Below, piece by piece: positions 16,152 through 23,644 of a DNA stretch of 44,316 nt. The stretch comes from an uncultured bacterium (lineage in GTDB: Bacteria > Chloroflexota > Anaerolineae > J036 > Brachytrichaceae): the NCBI GenBank assembly GCA_903873965.1, contig CAIQQO010000485.1, forward strand, positions 1-44,316. Reading direction: 5' to 3'. Position numbers and translations under genes: made by a program. The notes under the pieces are model-generated. The model worked only from the letters and a program-made list of their open reading frames with translations. It ran no database searches and was not told the origin of the DNA. How positions within the stretch are numbered: the stretch's first letter is position 1; each line of letters begins with the position of its first letter.

Positions 16152-17267
16152 ATGGCAAGAACACAACCGCGGACGCCATCGCGTCCACAAACCTATTACA
16201 TCGAAGCCGATGTGGCTGAAGGCCTGGAGTCGGTATCAACGTCCGAGATTCGAACCCGCTTTGATAAATTCGTGCGTTTCTTCAGCACGATCAAAGCCAG
16301 CAAAGACGGCGCGCCCGCTGAGGGAGGCGGCGTTGTTTTATTCAGTTTCGACGGCGACCTGCGCGATTTACTCAAGCTCCAGACGGTGCAGGCGCTGTAC
16401 CTACTGCAGCGATATCCTATACCCCGTCCAAAGGCGCTGCTTGGAGATGAACACTTGCGCAATGTGCGCGCGCAAATCGCTGCGGTACGTGGCTTGCATG
16501 CGGGCAACGCGTTCAAATCGCTGCGTTTGAATGCGGCAGGTTCAGATTCCGCAGTAATGATGCGGTTGAAATCGGATCTCGCTGAAGCTGAAGGATTGGT
16601 GATGAGCGACGACGAGGCAGACTTGCTCATTCGCGTGCGTCCCACCCCTTCCATCCATGAAGACAGTGTGGGATGGGATGTGCTTGTGCGCCTGTCACCG
16701 CGTCCGCTGGCAACACGCGCATGGCGGGTCTGCAACTTCGAAGGCGCGCTCAACGGAGCCGTGGCGCACGCTATGGTGCGTTTGACACATCCTAATCCGC
16801 GCGATGTCTACCTGAACATTGCGTGCGGATCAGGCACGCTGCTGGTCGAGCGGTTACTAACCGGGCCGGCGCGACATCTCATTGGGTGCGATATCGACCC
16901 CACGGCGCTTGCTTGCGCACGCCAAAACGCCACCGCAGCCGGTGCTGGTTCGCGTATAGCGCTATACCAGGCTAATGGCTGCGCCCTGCCGTTGGCCAGC
17001 CGCAGCATTAACGCTATCACCGCTGACCTTCCCTTCGGGCATCTTGTCGGATCACATGCAGAGAACCTGCGCATCTATCCTCTCATTCTTGAGGAAGCAG
17101 CCCGTGTAGCACGCCCACGTGCATTCTTCACTGTCATCACACACGAAGTGCGCTTGATGGATCAATTGCTGCTGGCCGATGACAGCCCATGGACCATAGA
17201 GAAGGTGCTCAAAGTTGAACTCGGCGGTCTGCACCCGCGCATCTTTGTGCTACAGAAAACCGGCTAA
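16152..17267 (+). CDS. THUMP-type RNA methyltransferase-like protein (UPF0020/RlmL-Trm14 family)
   Basis: In the 371-residue protein the N-terminus (YYIEADVAEGLESVSTSEIR) matches the opening of THUMP-containing methyltransferases. The C-terminal half is a Rossmann methyltransferase. NIACGSGTLLVERLL is the SAM-binding motif I, IGCDIDPTALACARQN motif II, and ADLPFGHLVG stands where NPPY/DPPFG motif IV is found. Relatives make m2G or m6A in tRNA or 23S rRNA; the exact site cannot be inferred. The location 8 bp after the SAHH-like gene fits a methylation-related pair, since SAM-dependent methylation yields S-adenosylhomocysteine. That link is suggestive only. Confidence 0.8.
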   Translation: MARTQPRTPSRPQTYYIEADVAEGLESVSTSEIRTRFDKFVRFFSTIKASKDGAPAEGGGVVLFSFDGDLRDLLKLQTVQALYLLQRYPIPRPKALLGDEHLRNVRAQIAAVRGLHAGNAFKSLRLNAAGSDSAVMMRLKSDLAEAEGLVMSDDEADLLIRVRPTPSIHEDSVGWDVLVRLSPRPLATRAWRVCNFEGALNGAVAHAMVRLTHPNPRDVYLNIACGSGTLLVERLLTGPARHLIGCDIDPTALACARQNATAAGAGSRIALYQANGCALPLASRSINAITADLPFGHLVGSHAENLRIYPLILEEAARVARPRAFFTVITHEVRLMDQLLLADDSPWTIEKVLKVELGGLHPRIFVLQKTG

Positions 17268-17283
17268 GCCTTCAATCAGACGC

Positions 17284-17329
17284 CTTGCGAAGGGTACCAG
17301 TGCATTCTTCATCCATAATCCTTCGCAAG
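17284..17329. other. 10-bp perfect inverted repeat after the methyltransferase gene
   Basis: CTTGCGAAGG (17284-17293) and CCTTCGCAAG (17320-17329) are perfect complements around a 26-nt loop, 16 bp after the methyltransferase stop codon. No T-run follows, so it is either a weak or Rho-type 3' hairpin or a binding site rather than a classical terminator. Confidence 0.45.
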
Positions 17330-17375
17330 TCATTCACTAATCTTGAACCGCTATTCGGCTTTTGCATATTCTGAG

Positions 17376-17418
17376 CCGCTGCCGAGCATCGTTTTATGAT
17401 ATGCACTCGGCACAGCGG
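17376..17418. other. bulged long hairpin upstream of glnS
   Basis: CCGCT/AGCGG, then GCCGAG/CTCGGC, then GCAT/ATGC pair in order with a 2-nt bulge (17412-17413). They form a 14-15 bp stem ending just before the proposed glnS -10 element. It lacks a T-run and has no T-box signature, so its role (operator, or end of the upstream transcript) is open. Confidence 0.4.
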
Positions 17419-17426
17419 TCATCCCG

Positions 17427-17435
17427 TGCTATAGT
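17427..17435 (+). promoter_or_regulatory. candidate extended -10 element for glnS
   Basis: TGCTATAGT has the TG-N-TATAGT form of an extended -10 box, 40 bp upstream of the glnS ATG. No convincing -35 is present 16-18 bp upstream, so confidence is low. Confidence 0.3.
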
Positions 17436-17474
17436 CAATTCCTTGAAACCAGCAAGAAAGGATATCTGCGACCC

Positions 17475-19172
17475 ATGCCCACCGACGAGAATGCCGTTTC
17501 CAAAGACTTCATCCGCGACTTAATTGACGAGGACATACGCATCGGCCGATTCGGCGGGCGCGTACATACACGTTTCCCGCCTGAGCCAAATGGCTATCTA
17601 CACATCGGCCACGCGATGTCGATCAACCTCAACTTCGGCATTGCCCGTGACTACAATGGCAAATTCAACCTGCGTTTCGATGATACCAACCCCACCAAGG
17701 AAGAGCAGGAATACGTCGACTCCATTATGGCCGACATACACTGGCTTGGCGTCGACTGGGAAGATCGGTTGTTCTTCGCCTCGGATTACTTCGGCCAACT
17801 CTACGAGTGGGCCATGCAGCTTATTAAGGCCGGCAAAGCCTATGTGTGCGATCTCAACGCCGACGAGATGCGCGAATACCGCGGCACACTGACTGAACCC
17901 GGTCGTGACAGCCCGTACCGCAGTCGCAGCATTGAAGAGAACCTCGACTTGTTTGAGCGCATGCGCAAGGGCGAATTCGCCGACGGCTCGCACACTTTGC
18001 GCGCCAAGATCGATATGACTTCGCCGAACGTGAACCTGCGCGACCCAGTGCTCTATCGCATCCTGCGCGCTACGCATCACCGCACGGGTGACACATGGTG
18101 CATCTACCCTATGTACGATTATGCGCACGGACAATCGGATTCTATCGAAGGCATCACGCACTCAATCTGCACACTCGAATTTGAGGATCACCGCCCGCTT
18201 TATGACTGGTGCCTCGATGCGCTTGGCATCTACCATCCACAACAGATTGAATTTGCGCGCAAAGCTCTGACTTATACCGTGTTGAGCAAACGCAAGCTAA
18301 TCGAGTTGGTGAGAAACAACTACGTCACAGGCTGGGACGACCCGCGCATGCCGACGGTGTCCGGGTTGCGCCGACGCGGTTACACGCCAGAAGCCGTGCG
18401 TGAATTCTGCGCGCGTCTTGGTGTCTCCAAGGCCAATAGCATTGCGGATTTTCAACAGCTCGAAGCCTGCGTGCGCGAAGACTTGAACAAACGCGCCGTC
18501 CGTGTCATGGTGGTGCTAAAGCCGGTCAAGGTTGTCATCGACAATTACCCCGAAGATCAGGTTGAATGGATCGACGCCGATAACAATCCCGAAGATCCTG
18601 CTGCGGGTACACGCAAGCTTCCCTTCTCACGCGAGTTATACGTCGAGGCTGATGACTATCGCGAGGATGCACCGAAAGGCTGGTTCCGCATGAGCCCGGG
18701 CCGCGAGGTGCGCTTAAAGCACGCCTATTACATCAAATGCCACACCGCCGTGAAGAACGACAAAGGTGAAATCGTGGAGTTGCGTTGCACCTATGATCCT
18801 GCCTCTGCCGGCGGCAGCACGCCCGATAACCGCAAGGTGCAGGGAACACTGCACTGGGTAAGCGCAGCACATGCCGTCAATGCCGTGGTGCGTTTATATG
18901 AGCAACTCTTCAACAAGCCCAACCCAGATGACGTACCGCCGGGCGGTGACTATAAAGACAATCTTAACCCCAACTCACTAATTGCGCTGGACAAGGCCAA
19001 GGCAGAGCCAGGTCTTGCCAACCTGAATGGCGGCGAACGGTACCAATTCATGCGCCAGGGTTACTTCTGCGCCGACACCGACTCGCAATCCGGCAAACCG
19101 GTGTTTAACCGCACAGTGACGTTAAAAGACACCTGGGGCAAGACCGAGAACAAACCTGCGGCGAAGAAATAG
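17475..19172 (+). CDS. glnS: glutaminyl-tRNA synthetase
   Basis: The class I synthetase has 565 residues. The HIGH motif is in [20 protein letters not shown], where Glu in PPEPNG is diagnostic for GlnRS over Glu[18 protein letters not shown] is the GlnRS version of the next motif, and LSKRKL is the KMSKS loop. The C-terminal two-barrel anticodon-binding domain ([16 protein letters not shown] onwards) is complete. It charges tRNA(Gln) directly, so this organism need not depend on Glu-tRNA(Gln) amidation. The ATG has AAAGGATA about 9 bp upstream. The gene ends at a strong bidirectional terminator. Confidence 0.96.
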   Translation: MPTDENAVSKDFIRDLIDEDIRIGRFGGRVHTRFPPEPNGYLHIGHAMSINLNFGIARDYNGKFNLRFDDTNPTKEEQEYVDSIMADIHWLGVDWEDRLFFASDYFGQLYEWAMQLIKAGKAYVCDLNADEMREYRGTLTEPGRDSPYRSRSIEENLDLFERMRKGEFADGSHTLRAKIDMTSPNVNLRDPVLYRILRATHHRTGDTWCIYPMYDYAHGQSDSIEGITHSICTLEFEDHRPLYDWCLDALGIYHPQQIEFARKALTYTVLSKRKLIELVRNNYVTGWDDPRMPTVSGLRRRGYTPEAVREFCARLGVSKANSIADFQQLEACVREDLNKRAVRVMVVLKPVKVVIDNYPEDQVEWIDADNNPEDPAAGTRKLPFSRELYVEADDYREDAPKGWFRMSPGREVRLKHAYYIKCHTAVKNDKGEIVELRCTYDPASAGGSTPDNRKVQGTLHWVSAAHAVNAVVRLYEQLFNKPNPDDVPPGGDYKDNLNPNSLIALDKAKAEPGLANLNGGERYQFMRQGYFCADTDSQSGKPVFNRTVTLKDTWGKTENKPAAKK

Positions 19173-19177
19173 CTAAC

Positions 19178-19230
19178 AAAAAACCTCACAGGCAAACGAC
19201 ATGACTATGCCGTTGACCTGTGAGGTTTTT
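19178..19230. terminator. bidirectional Rho-independent terminator between glnS and atpFH
   Basis: AAAAACCTCACAGG and CCTGTGAGGTTTTT are perfect 14-bp complements around a 24-nt loop. The T-run (19226-19230) ends the plus-strand glnS transcript, and the A-run (19178-19183) gives a U-run on the minus-strand transcript arriving from the ATP synthase genes. It closes both operons, which confirms that no F1 genes follow atpFH. Confidence 0.9.
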
Positions 19231-19247
19231 ATATAGCGTTAGGTATA

Positions 19248-20036
19248 CTACGCGTTCAGCGATTGGCGCAATGCGTTCAACTTGCTTAATACGCTGCCAT
19301 CGACAACTTTATCGCCGATACGAACAACCAGCCCACCCAGAATGCCGGGGTCGACATCAAAAGTCACGTCACCAAGCTGGCTTACTTGCTTCGCCAAGTC
19401 GGCCTTGACTGCAGCCTGTTCGCCATCAGACAACGGCAAAGCTGATGTAACGGTCACAGCCGTAGAGCCTGCAACATCCACGCCCGAGAGCAGAGTAGCG
19501 GGCACTTTGGCAAAAAACTCGTTGATCAGAACCTGCTGGCGCTGAGCATCCAGCGAGTCGCCAATAATCTTGTTGGCAGCCGCCATGGCCAGTGCACTGA
19601 CCTGAGAGCGCAACCCGGCCAGCATCTGATTCCGCGCAGCAATAGCGTCGATGTGCGCCTGAGCCTTAATGCGGTCAGCCTCAGCAAATGCATCTTTGCG
19701 GATACGTTCCAGATCAGCCTGAGCGCCCTGCAGTGTATCCGCGCGCAGTTTCTGCGCTTCAGCAGTGGCTTCATTTAAACGCGCCTGATAGTCGCGCTCG
19801 ACGTTAGCCAGGCGCTCATCAGCTTTGCGCGCGCTTTCCAGACTCTCGTCAATGCGCTTGCGACGGTTTTCCAATCCCTTCAGAATGGGCTTGATGATCA
19901 ATCCATTCAGGAACAGGAGCAGGAAAATGAAGTTAACGATCTGAGCGATGATCAAAAAGGAGTTGATACCGAGGCCGCCAAAAGCGTCTCCGCCACCACC
20001 TTCTGCCATCACGCGTGTAATTGCTAAAATCTCCAA
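19248..20036 (-). CDS. atpF: F-type ATP synthase b subunit fused to a C-terminal delta domain
   Basis: The 262-residue fusion starts at TTG 20036, with GGAGG 6 bp upstream; the in-frame ATG at 20009 has no ribosome-binding site. Residues about 24-50 form the single membrane helix of subunit b, and 50-165 a long charged coiled coil (ENRRKRIDESLESARKADER). From about 178 the sequence becomes the C-terminal domain of delta: LPLSDGEQAAVKADLAKQ then VTFDVDPGILGGLVVRIGDK. The usual N-terminal six-helix delta domain (about 100 residues) that binds the alpha subunits is missing. The protein would be both peripheral stalk and F1 connector. It is the last gene of the operon; atpA, G, D and C are not downstream. 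Confidence 0.85.
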   Translation of the reverse strand: MEILAITRVMAEGGGGDAFGGLGINSFLIIAQIVNFIFLLLFLNGLIIKPILKGLENRRKRIDESLESARKADERLANVERDYQARLNEATAEAQKLRADTLQGAQADLERIRKDAFAEADRIKAQAHIDAIAARNQMLAGLRSQVSALAMAAANKIIGDSLDAQRQQVLINEFFAKVPATLLSGVDVAGSTAVTVTSALPLSDGEQAAVKADLAKQVSQLGDVTFDVDPGILGGLVVRIGDKVVDGSVLSKLNALRQSLNA

Positions 20037-20046
20037 TGCAATCCTC

Positions 20047-20172
20047 CAGGTAATGAGATTAGAGATTTGAGAATAGAGATCACATCATTCAAACCCGCTT
20101 CGCGCGCTGTTTGACTTCTAATCTCTGCCCTCTGATTTCTAATCTCCAATCTCTAATCCCTAATCTCTCTGT
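20047..20172. repeat. degenerate GAGATTA/TAATCTC repeat, inverted arrangement (copy 2)
   Basis: The gap between atpE and atpFH has GAGATTAGAGATTTGAGA then AATAGAGAT on one side. About 45 bp of other sequence follows, then CTAATCTCTG, TTTCTAATCTCC, AATCTCTAATCC and CTAATCTCTCTG on the other. Units are 6-9 bp and imperfect; the arms are mutually complementary. It ends right at the atpE stop codon. The same family is seen at 13207-13290. Confidence 0.65.
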
Positions 20173-20415
20173 TTAGATGGCGAACAACAGAAGGAACGCG
20201 ATAACCAGTGCAAAAATGGCGAGTGACTCGGCAAACGCAATGACGAGAATCATGTACGTCTGGAGTGTCGATGTCACTTCGGGGTTGCGCCCGATAGAGA
20301 TCAACGCGCCAAGACCGGCCAAGCCAATACCGATGCCAGGTCCAATCATTCCTGCACCACCGGCAATACCTGCGCCCACGAGTTTACCAAGTTGTTTTGC
20401 TGCTTCTGGATCCAT
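20173..20415 (-). CDS. atpE: F-type ATP synthase c subunit
   Basis: The 80-residue hairpin of two membrane helices has a glycine-rich first helix (GAGIAGGAGMIGPGIGIGLA). The polar loop is RNPE, and the second helix carries the ion-binding Glu in AFAESLAIFALVIAF. The Gln of the sodium-type motif (PGIGQG) is replaced by Ile, so proton coupling is likely. Ribosome-binding site GGGAGAAGG lies just upstream of the ATG. It is placed between atpB and the b-delta fusion. Confidence 0.96.
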   Translation of the reverse strand: MDPEAAKQLGKLVGAGIAGGAGMIGPGIGIGLAGLGALISIGRNPEVTSTLQTYMILVIAFAESLAIFALVIAFLLLFAI

Positions 20416-20465
20416 TCAACCTTCTCCCTTTGATTTGCTGAACTAAGTGATTTGTTGTTTTTGGT

Positions 20466-21566
20466 TTAGTGTTCGGTGTGAGCCACTGCGAGTGACGTAA
20501 ACACAACGATCAACATCATGAACACGAAAGCCTGGATGATTGCGATGGCAAACTCCAGCGCCAGGAACAATGTCGGCAGTACCATGGGCATGATAAACGC
20601 CATGACGAACACCAGAATCGAACCTGCAAACATGTTGCCGAAAAGTCGGAACGAGAACGAGATGATGCGGATGAATTCCGAAAGCAACTCGAGGAAGCCG
20701 ACGCCAAACTGAATGTAATTGATCAGACCGGTCATGCCAGAACCAGCATGGCGCAGTGTGCTGAATCTGAAGAAGTTACCAAAGTAGCGCACGCCATTGG
20801 CACGCACACCCTGAATTTCCACAAACAGGAAAGCAATGATCGCCATGGCCAGCGTGGTACTCAAATCCGATGTGGCACGCCGCAAAAACGGAACCACGAT
20901 GACGCCGCCCTGCGAAGTCTGTGCTGCCGGCGAATCCGAGGTGATCGATGCCACCGAAGCGCTGCCCACCGAGCCAGTCTGCTGGAAACCGCAATCCTTG
21001 GCAAAATTGGTCGTGATCTTCTGGCCCGTGACTAATGTAACGCCGCCAGTATTCACTGAGCAGAAGCCGCCTGTGGCCACGCGTTCAACCACGCCGATGG
21101 ACTCGACACCGGGAAGTAGTTCAAACAATCCGGCGATCAAAATGAACGTGAAAGCTGTGACCGCAATCGGCACGACAGCGCGGGCGCGTGCGCCGAGCGT
21201 CGGCACGATGTACTGCTTGTACAGCATCTCGATGTAGGCTTCCCATGAATTGGTAAACCAGTTTCCGGGCCGTTCACCTTTTTCACTAATGCCGCGCCGT
21301 CCAATAATCACGAGAATGATGATCACCACATCGACGATCAATGTTGTGAACAGCGTATTATACAAACCCACTTTCATTCCCAGAATATCGATCGAGGGTT
21401 GCACGATCAATTCAGCGGGAACGGAAATGGGCGGGATAAATGCTTTGAACGTAACGCTCTGGCCTCCAATAGGAAGCGCAATACCCTGGCCGAAGTTGCC
21501 CAGCATGCACCCGATCACGCACGCGAAGATCATAAACGCGAGAAGCAATATGGTTCTTGGTTTCAT
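20466..21566 (-). CDS. atpB: F-type ATP synthase a subunit with a large loop insertion
   Basis: At 366 residues it is longer than the usual 240-290. The essential Arg is at about 307 in ISFSFRLFGNMFAG, and the C-terminal AIIQAFVFMMLIVVFTSLA completes the channel. Between FILIAGLFELLPG (about 141-153) and PFLRRATSDLSTTLAMA (about 226 on) lies a roughly 60-65 residue Ser/Thr/Gly-rich segment containing two Cys (169 and 192). It is predicted to be outside the membrane. The N-terminus has one extra hydrophobic segment (5-30). It forms the proton half-channels with the c-ring. It follows atpI and precedes atpE. Confidence 0.93.
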   Translation of the reverse strand: MKPRTILLLAFMIFACVIGCMLGNFGQGIALPIGGQSVTFKAFIPPISVPAELIVQPSIDILGMKVGLYNTLFTTLIVDVVIIILVIIGRRGISEKGERPGNWFTNSWEAYIEMLYKQYIVPTLGARARAVVPIAVTAFTFILIAGLFELLPGVESIGVVERVATGGFCSVNTGGVTLVTGQKITTNFAKDCGFQQTGSVGSASVASITSDSPAAQTSQGGVIVVPFLRRATSDLSTTLAMAIIAFLFVEIQGVRANGVRYFGNFFRFSTLRHAGSGMTGLINYIQFGVGFLELLSEFIRIISFSFRLFGNMFAGSILVFVMAFIMPMVLPTLFLALEFAIAIIQAFVFMMLIVVFTSLAVAHTEH

Positions 21567-21630
21567 GTGTCTTTATTCGTTATCCAACATCGATCTTACA
21601 TTGAAGTTTACTGTTATTCCCTGTCGAGCG

Positions 21631-21984
21631 CTAGTGTTTCGCATGCGCCAATGCATCAGACGATGCGCCGGCGATCTCCTGCGGCAAACTCTTTGACTCG
21701 TCCTGACTTTCCAGATACGCTTCGTATTGTGCCCGCGCCCTGGCCGATGTGCGCATGGCTAGACGATATGTCAGCCATACAGACAAAGGCAGAGCGATAA
21801 ACGCCAGACTCAAGGTCAAAAGTGGCTTGGTCGCAAATTGTTTATCCAGGAACAACCCGAGTACCAGTGAACCGATCATCAGTCCACCGACCACCAACGC
21901 CACTTGAACGACCATACCCGCGACCACTGCCGGGGGCAGTGCGCGCGTTAATACGACCAAGGGTGATTCCTTCCGACTGCTCAT
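21631..21984 (-). CDS. atpI: AtpI/AtpZ-like small membrane protein
   Basis: 117 residues from ATG 21984; a GTG at 22005 is the alternative start and neither has a good ribosome-binding site. Two membrane helices (about 20-45 and 55-75) contain VVGGLMIGSLVLGLFLDKQF, the GxxxG-rich first helix of the AtpZ/AtpI family. A charged tail (ARARAQYEAYLESQDES) follows. AtpI-type proteins are encoded first in ATP synthase operons and help c-ring assembly or Mg/Ca uptake. Its position directly before atpB supports the assignment. Confidence 0.75.
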   Translation of the reverse strand: MSSRKESPLVVLTRALPPAVVAGMVVQVALVVGGLMIGSLVLGLFLDKQFATKPLLTLSLAFIALPLSVWLTYRLAMRTSARARAQYEAYLESQDESKSLPQEIAGASSDALAHAKH

Positions 21985-22056
21985 GAGCGTGTTGAATTTT
22001 AGCACACCGTGCTGGTTCTAGACAGGCTTTTTTGCATGTCCGCCTGCATATAGTGC

Positions 22057-22089
22057 TCAGTTCGCAGTCATGCATCGGCAGCGAACTGA
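22057..22089. other. 9-bp hairpin between nuoN and atpI
   Basis: TCAGTTCGC (22057-22065) and GCGAACTGA (22081-22089) are perfect complements around a 15-nt loop in the 119-bp gap between nuoN and atpI. There is no U-run on the minus transcript, so readthrough from nuo into atp remains possible; it could attenuate or process the transcript. Confidence 0.4.
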
Positions 22090-22103
22090 ACTAGACCCAT
22101 TTA

Positions 22104-23624
22104 CTAATTCAAAATCGTCTGAAGCGATTTGGCTGCAGCTACTGCCAGATCCCAGAAAGGCGTCGAAGCAACGGTGATGATAAAAACCGCTGCCGAGGTA
22201 ATCAACACAACCCATTTTGTGACTGCTGGAACAGGGAAGGGCCGATTCTCGTTCGGGCTGCGGTCGACGTACATCGCCCGCACCACTCCCAGATAGTAGA
22301 ACACTGAGATCAGCACGTTGATCACACCAATCACGACCAATCCAATCAGGTTCTCATCAACGGCCGAGCGGAACAGGAACAATTTGCCAACGAAACCCAC
22401 CAACGGCGGCGCGCCAGTCAAGCTCAAGAGCACTGCCACCATCGCCAGCGCCAGATAAGGTGATCGTCGCGACAGACCATTGAAATCCTTAAGGCTATCA
22501 CCACCTACGCGTTGAGCCACCAATCCAACGATGGCAAACGCGCCGATATTTGTAAACATATAGGTGGCGATGTAGAAGATGACGCCTGCAATAGCGTTCG
22601 GTTCTGCACCGTTGATCTCGCCACGTGCAGCAGCATAGGCCAGAGCTGTCACACCGATCATGATGTAGCCAGCCTGCGCAATACTGGAATATGCCAACAT
22701 ACGCTTTACGCTGGTTTGCGTGATGGCCAGCAAGTTGCCCAGGAACATCGTCAGGATGGCAATTGGCTGCATCATCGCGACCCAGGTTGACGAAGCCAGT
22801 GTGGGTTGCAACGGAGTGAACGCATACAGCAGGAAGCGAATCATGATCGAGAATCCGGCTGCCTTGGAGGCTGTGCTGATAAAGCCTGTCACAGGCGTGG
22901 GTGCGCCATCATACACATCGGGCGCCCAGAAGTGGAAGGGCACGGCTGTCGTCTTGAATGAAAAGCCGACCATGACCAGCAGCAGCGCAAATACAGCGAC
23001 CATTGCGGGGGACTCCGGTTTGGTCAGTGCAGCCGCAATCTGATCGTAGTTGGTGGCGCCGCTTAAGCCGTAGATCAAGCTAAGACCATACAACATGACC
23101 GTCGAACTGACAGCCCCGAAGATAAAATACTTCATGCCTGCTTCGGCGCTGCGCGGGGTATCACGCATGAAACCGGCCAGCAGATACAGCGCCATACTGG
23201 AGGTTTCGGTTGCGAGGAAGAGCAGAATGATGTCGTTGGAAGAAGCCATCAGGCACATACCCATGGTGGCCAGGATGACCAGTGCGAAAAACTCGCTACC
23301 CGCGCGCAAGGGCTTGAAGTCAATGGCAATGAGACAGGTAAGTGCGCCGGCGACAATGAAGATGGCATCGAACACATAGGCGTAGGTGTCGTGGCGAATC
23401 ATACCGCCCAACACGATGGCACTCTTGTCTTCCGGGGCGGCCAGCACGGTTGCCAGCACCATGATCACGAGCATGCCGATGGCAGAAAGCATGCCGAGCG
23501 CACGCCGGTTTATTTGCGGCAGCTTAAGAACATCCAGCGACAGGATCAGAAAAGCCCAGATGGTCAATCCGATCTCCGGCGCAACTGCAAGTAATTCTGA
23601 TGGGTTGAATTGTGTACCGTACAT
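22104..23624 (-). CDS. nuoN: NADH-quinone oxidoreductase subunit N
   Basis: 506 residues from ATG 23624; the longer open frame to 23750 overlaps nuoM and has no homology. It is a 14-helix antiporter-like subunit. FLATETSSMALYLLAGFMRD holds the TM5 Glu region and VGFSFKTTAVPFHFWAPDVY the TM7 Lys and following PFHFWAPD motif. DGAPTPVTGFISTASKAAGF is the broken helix 7/8 region, and SSIAQAGYIMIG is typical of NuoN. In complex I it sits next to NuoK/J and pumps one proton per cycle. It is the last nuo gene. Confidence 0.94.
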   Translation of the reverse strand: MYGTQFNPSELLAVAPEIGLTIWAFLILSLDVLKLPQINRRALGMLSAIGMLVIMVLATVLAAPEDKSAIVLGGMIRHDTYAYVFDAIFIVAGALTCLIAIDFKPLRAGSEFFALVILATMGMCLMASSNDIILLFLATETSSMALYLLAGFMRDTPRSAEAGMKYFIFGAVSSTVMLYGLSLIYGLSGATNYDQIAAALTKPESPAMVAVFALLLVMVGFSFKTTAVPFHFWAPDVYDGAPTPVTGFISTASKAAGFSIMIRFLLYAFTPLQPTLASSTWVAMMQPIAILTMFLGNLLAITQTSVKRMLAYSSIAQAGYIMIGVTALAYAAARGEINGAEPNAIAGVIFYIATYMFTNIGAFAIVGLVAQRVGGDSLKDFNGLSRRSPYLALAMVAVLLSLTGAPPLVGFVGKLFLFRSAVDENLIGLVVIGVINVLISVFYYLGVVRAMYVDRSPNENRPFPVPAVTKWVVLITSAAVFIITVASTPFWDLAVAAAKSLQTILN

Positions 23625-23644
23625 AGTTGACGTTATCCCGTTTG

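Noticed and set aside
17287-17306. GGGTACCAGTG before glnS resembles part of the T-box core (GGTGGTACC)
   Set aside because: The full T-box consensus, specifier loop and an associated terminator/antiterminator are missing, and the element lies before the likely promoter, not in the leader.
20173-20415. Sodium-coupled ATP synthase
   Set aside because: The c subunit lacks the Gln of the sodium-binding motif (Ile stands there), so proton coupling is more likely.
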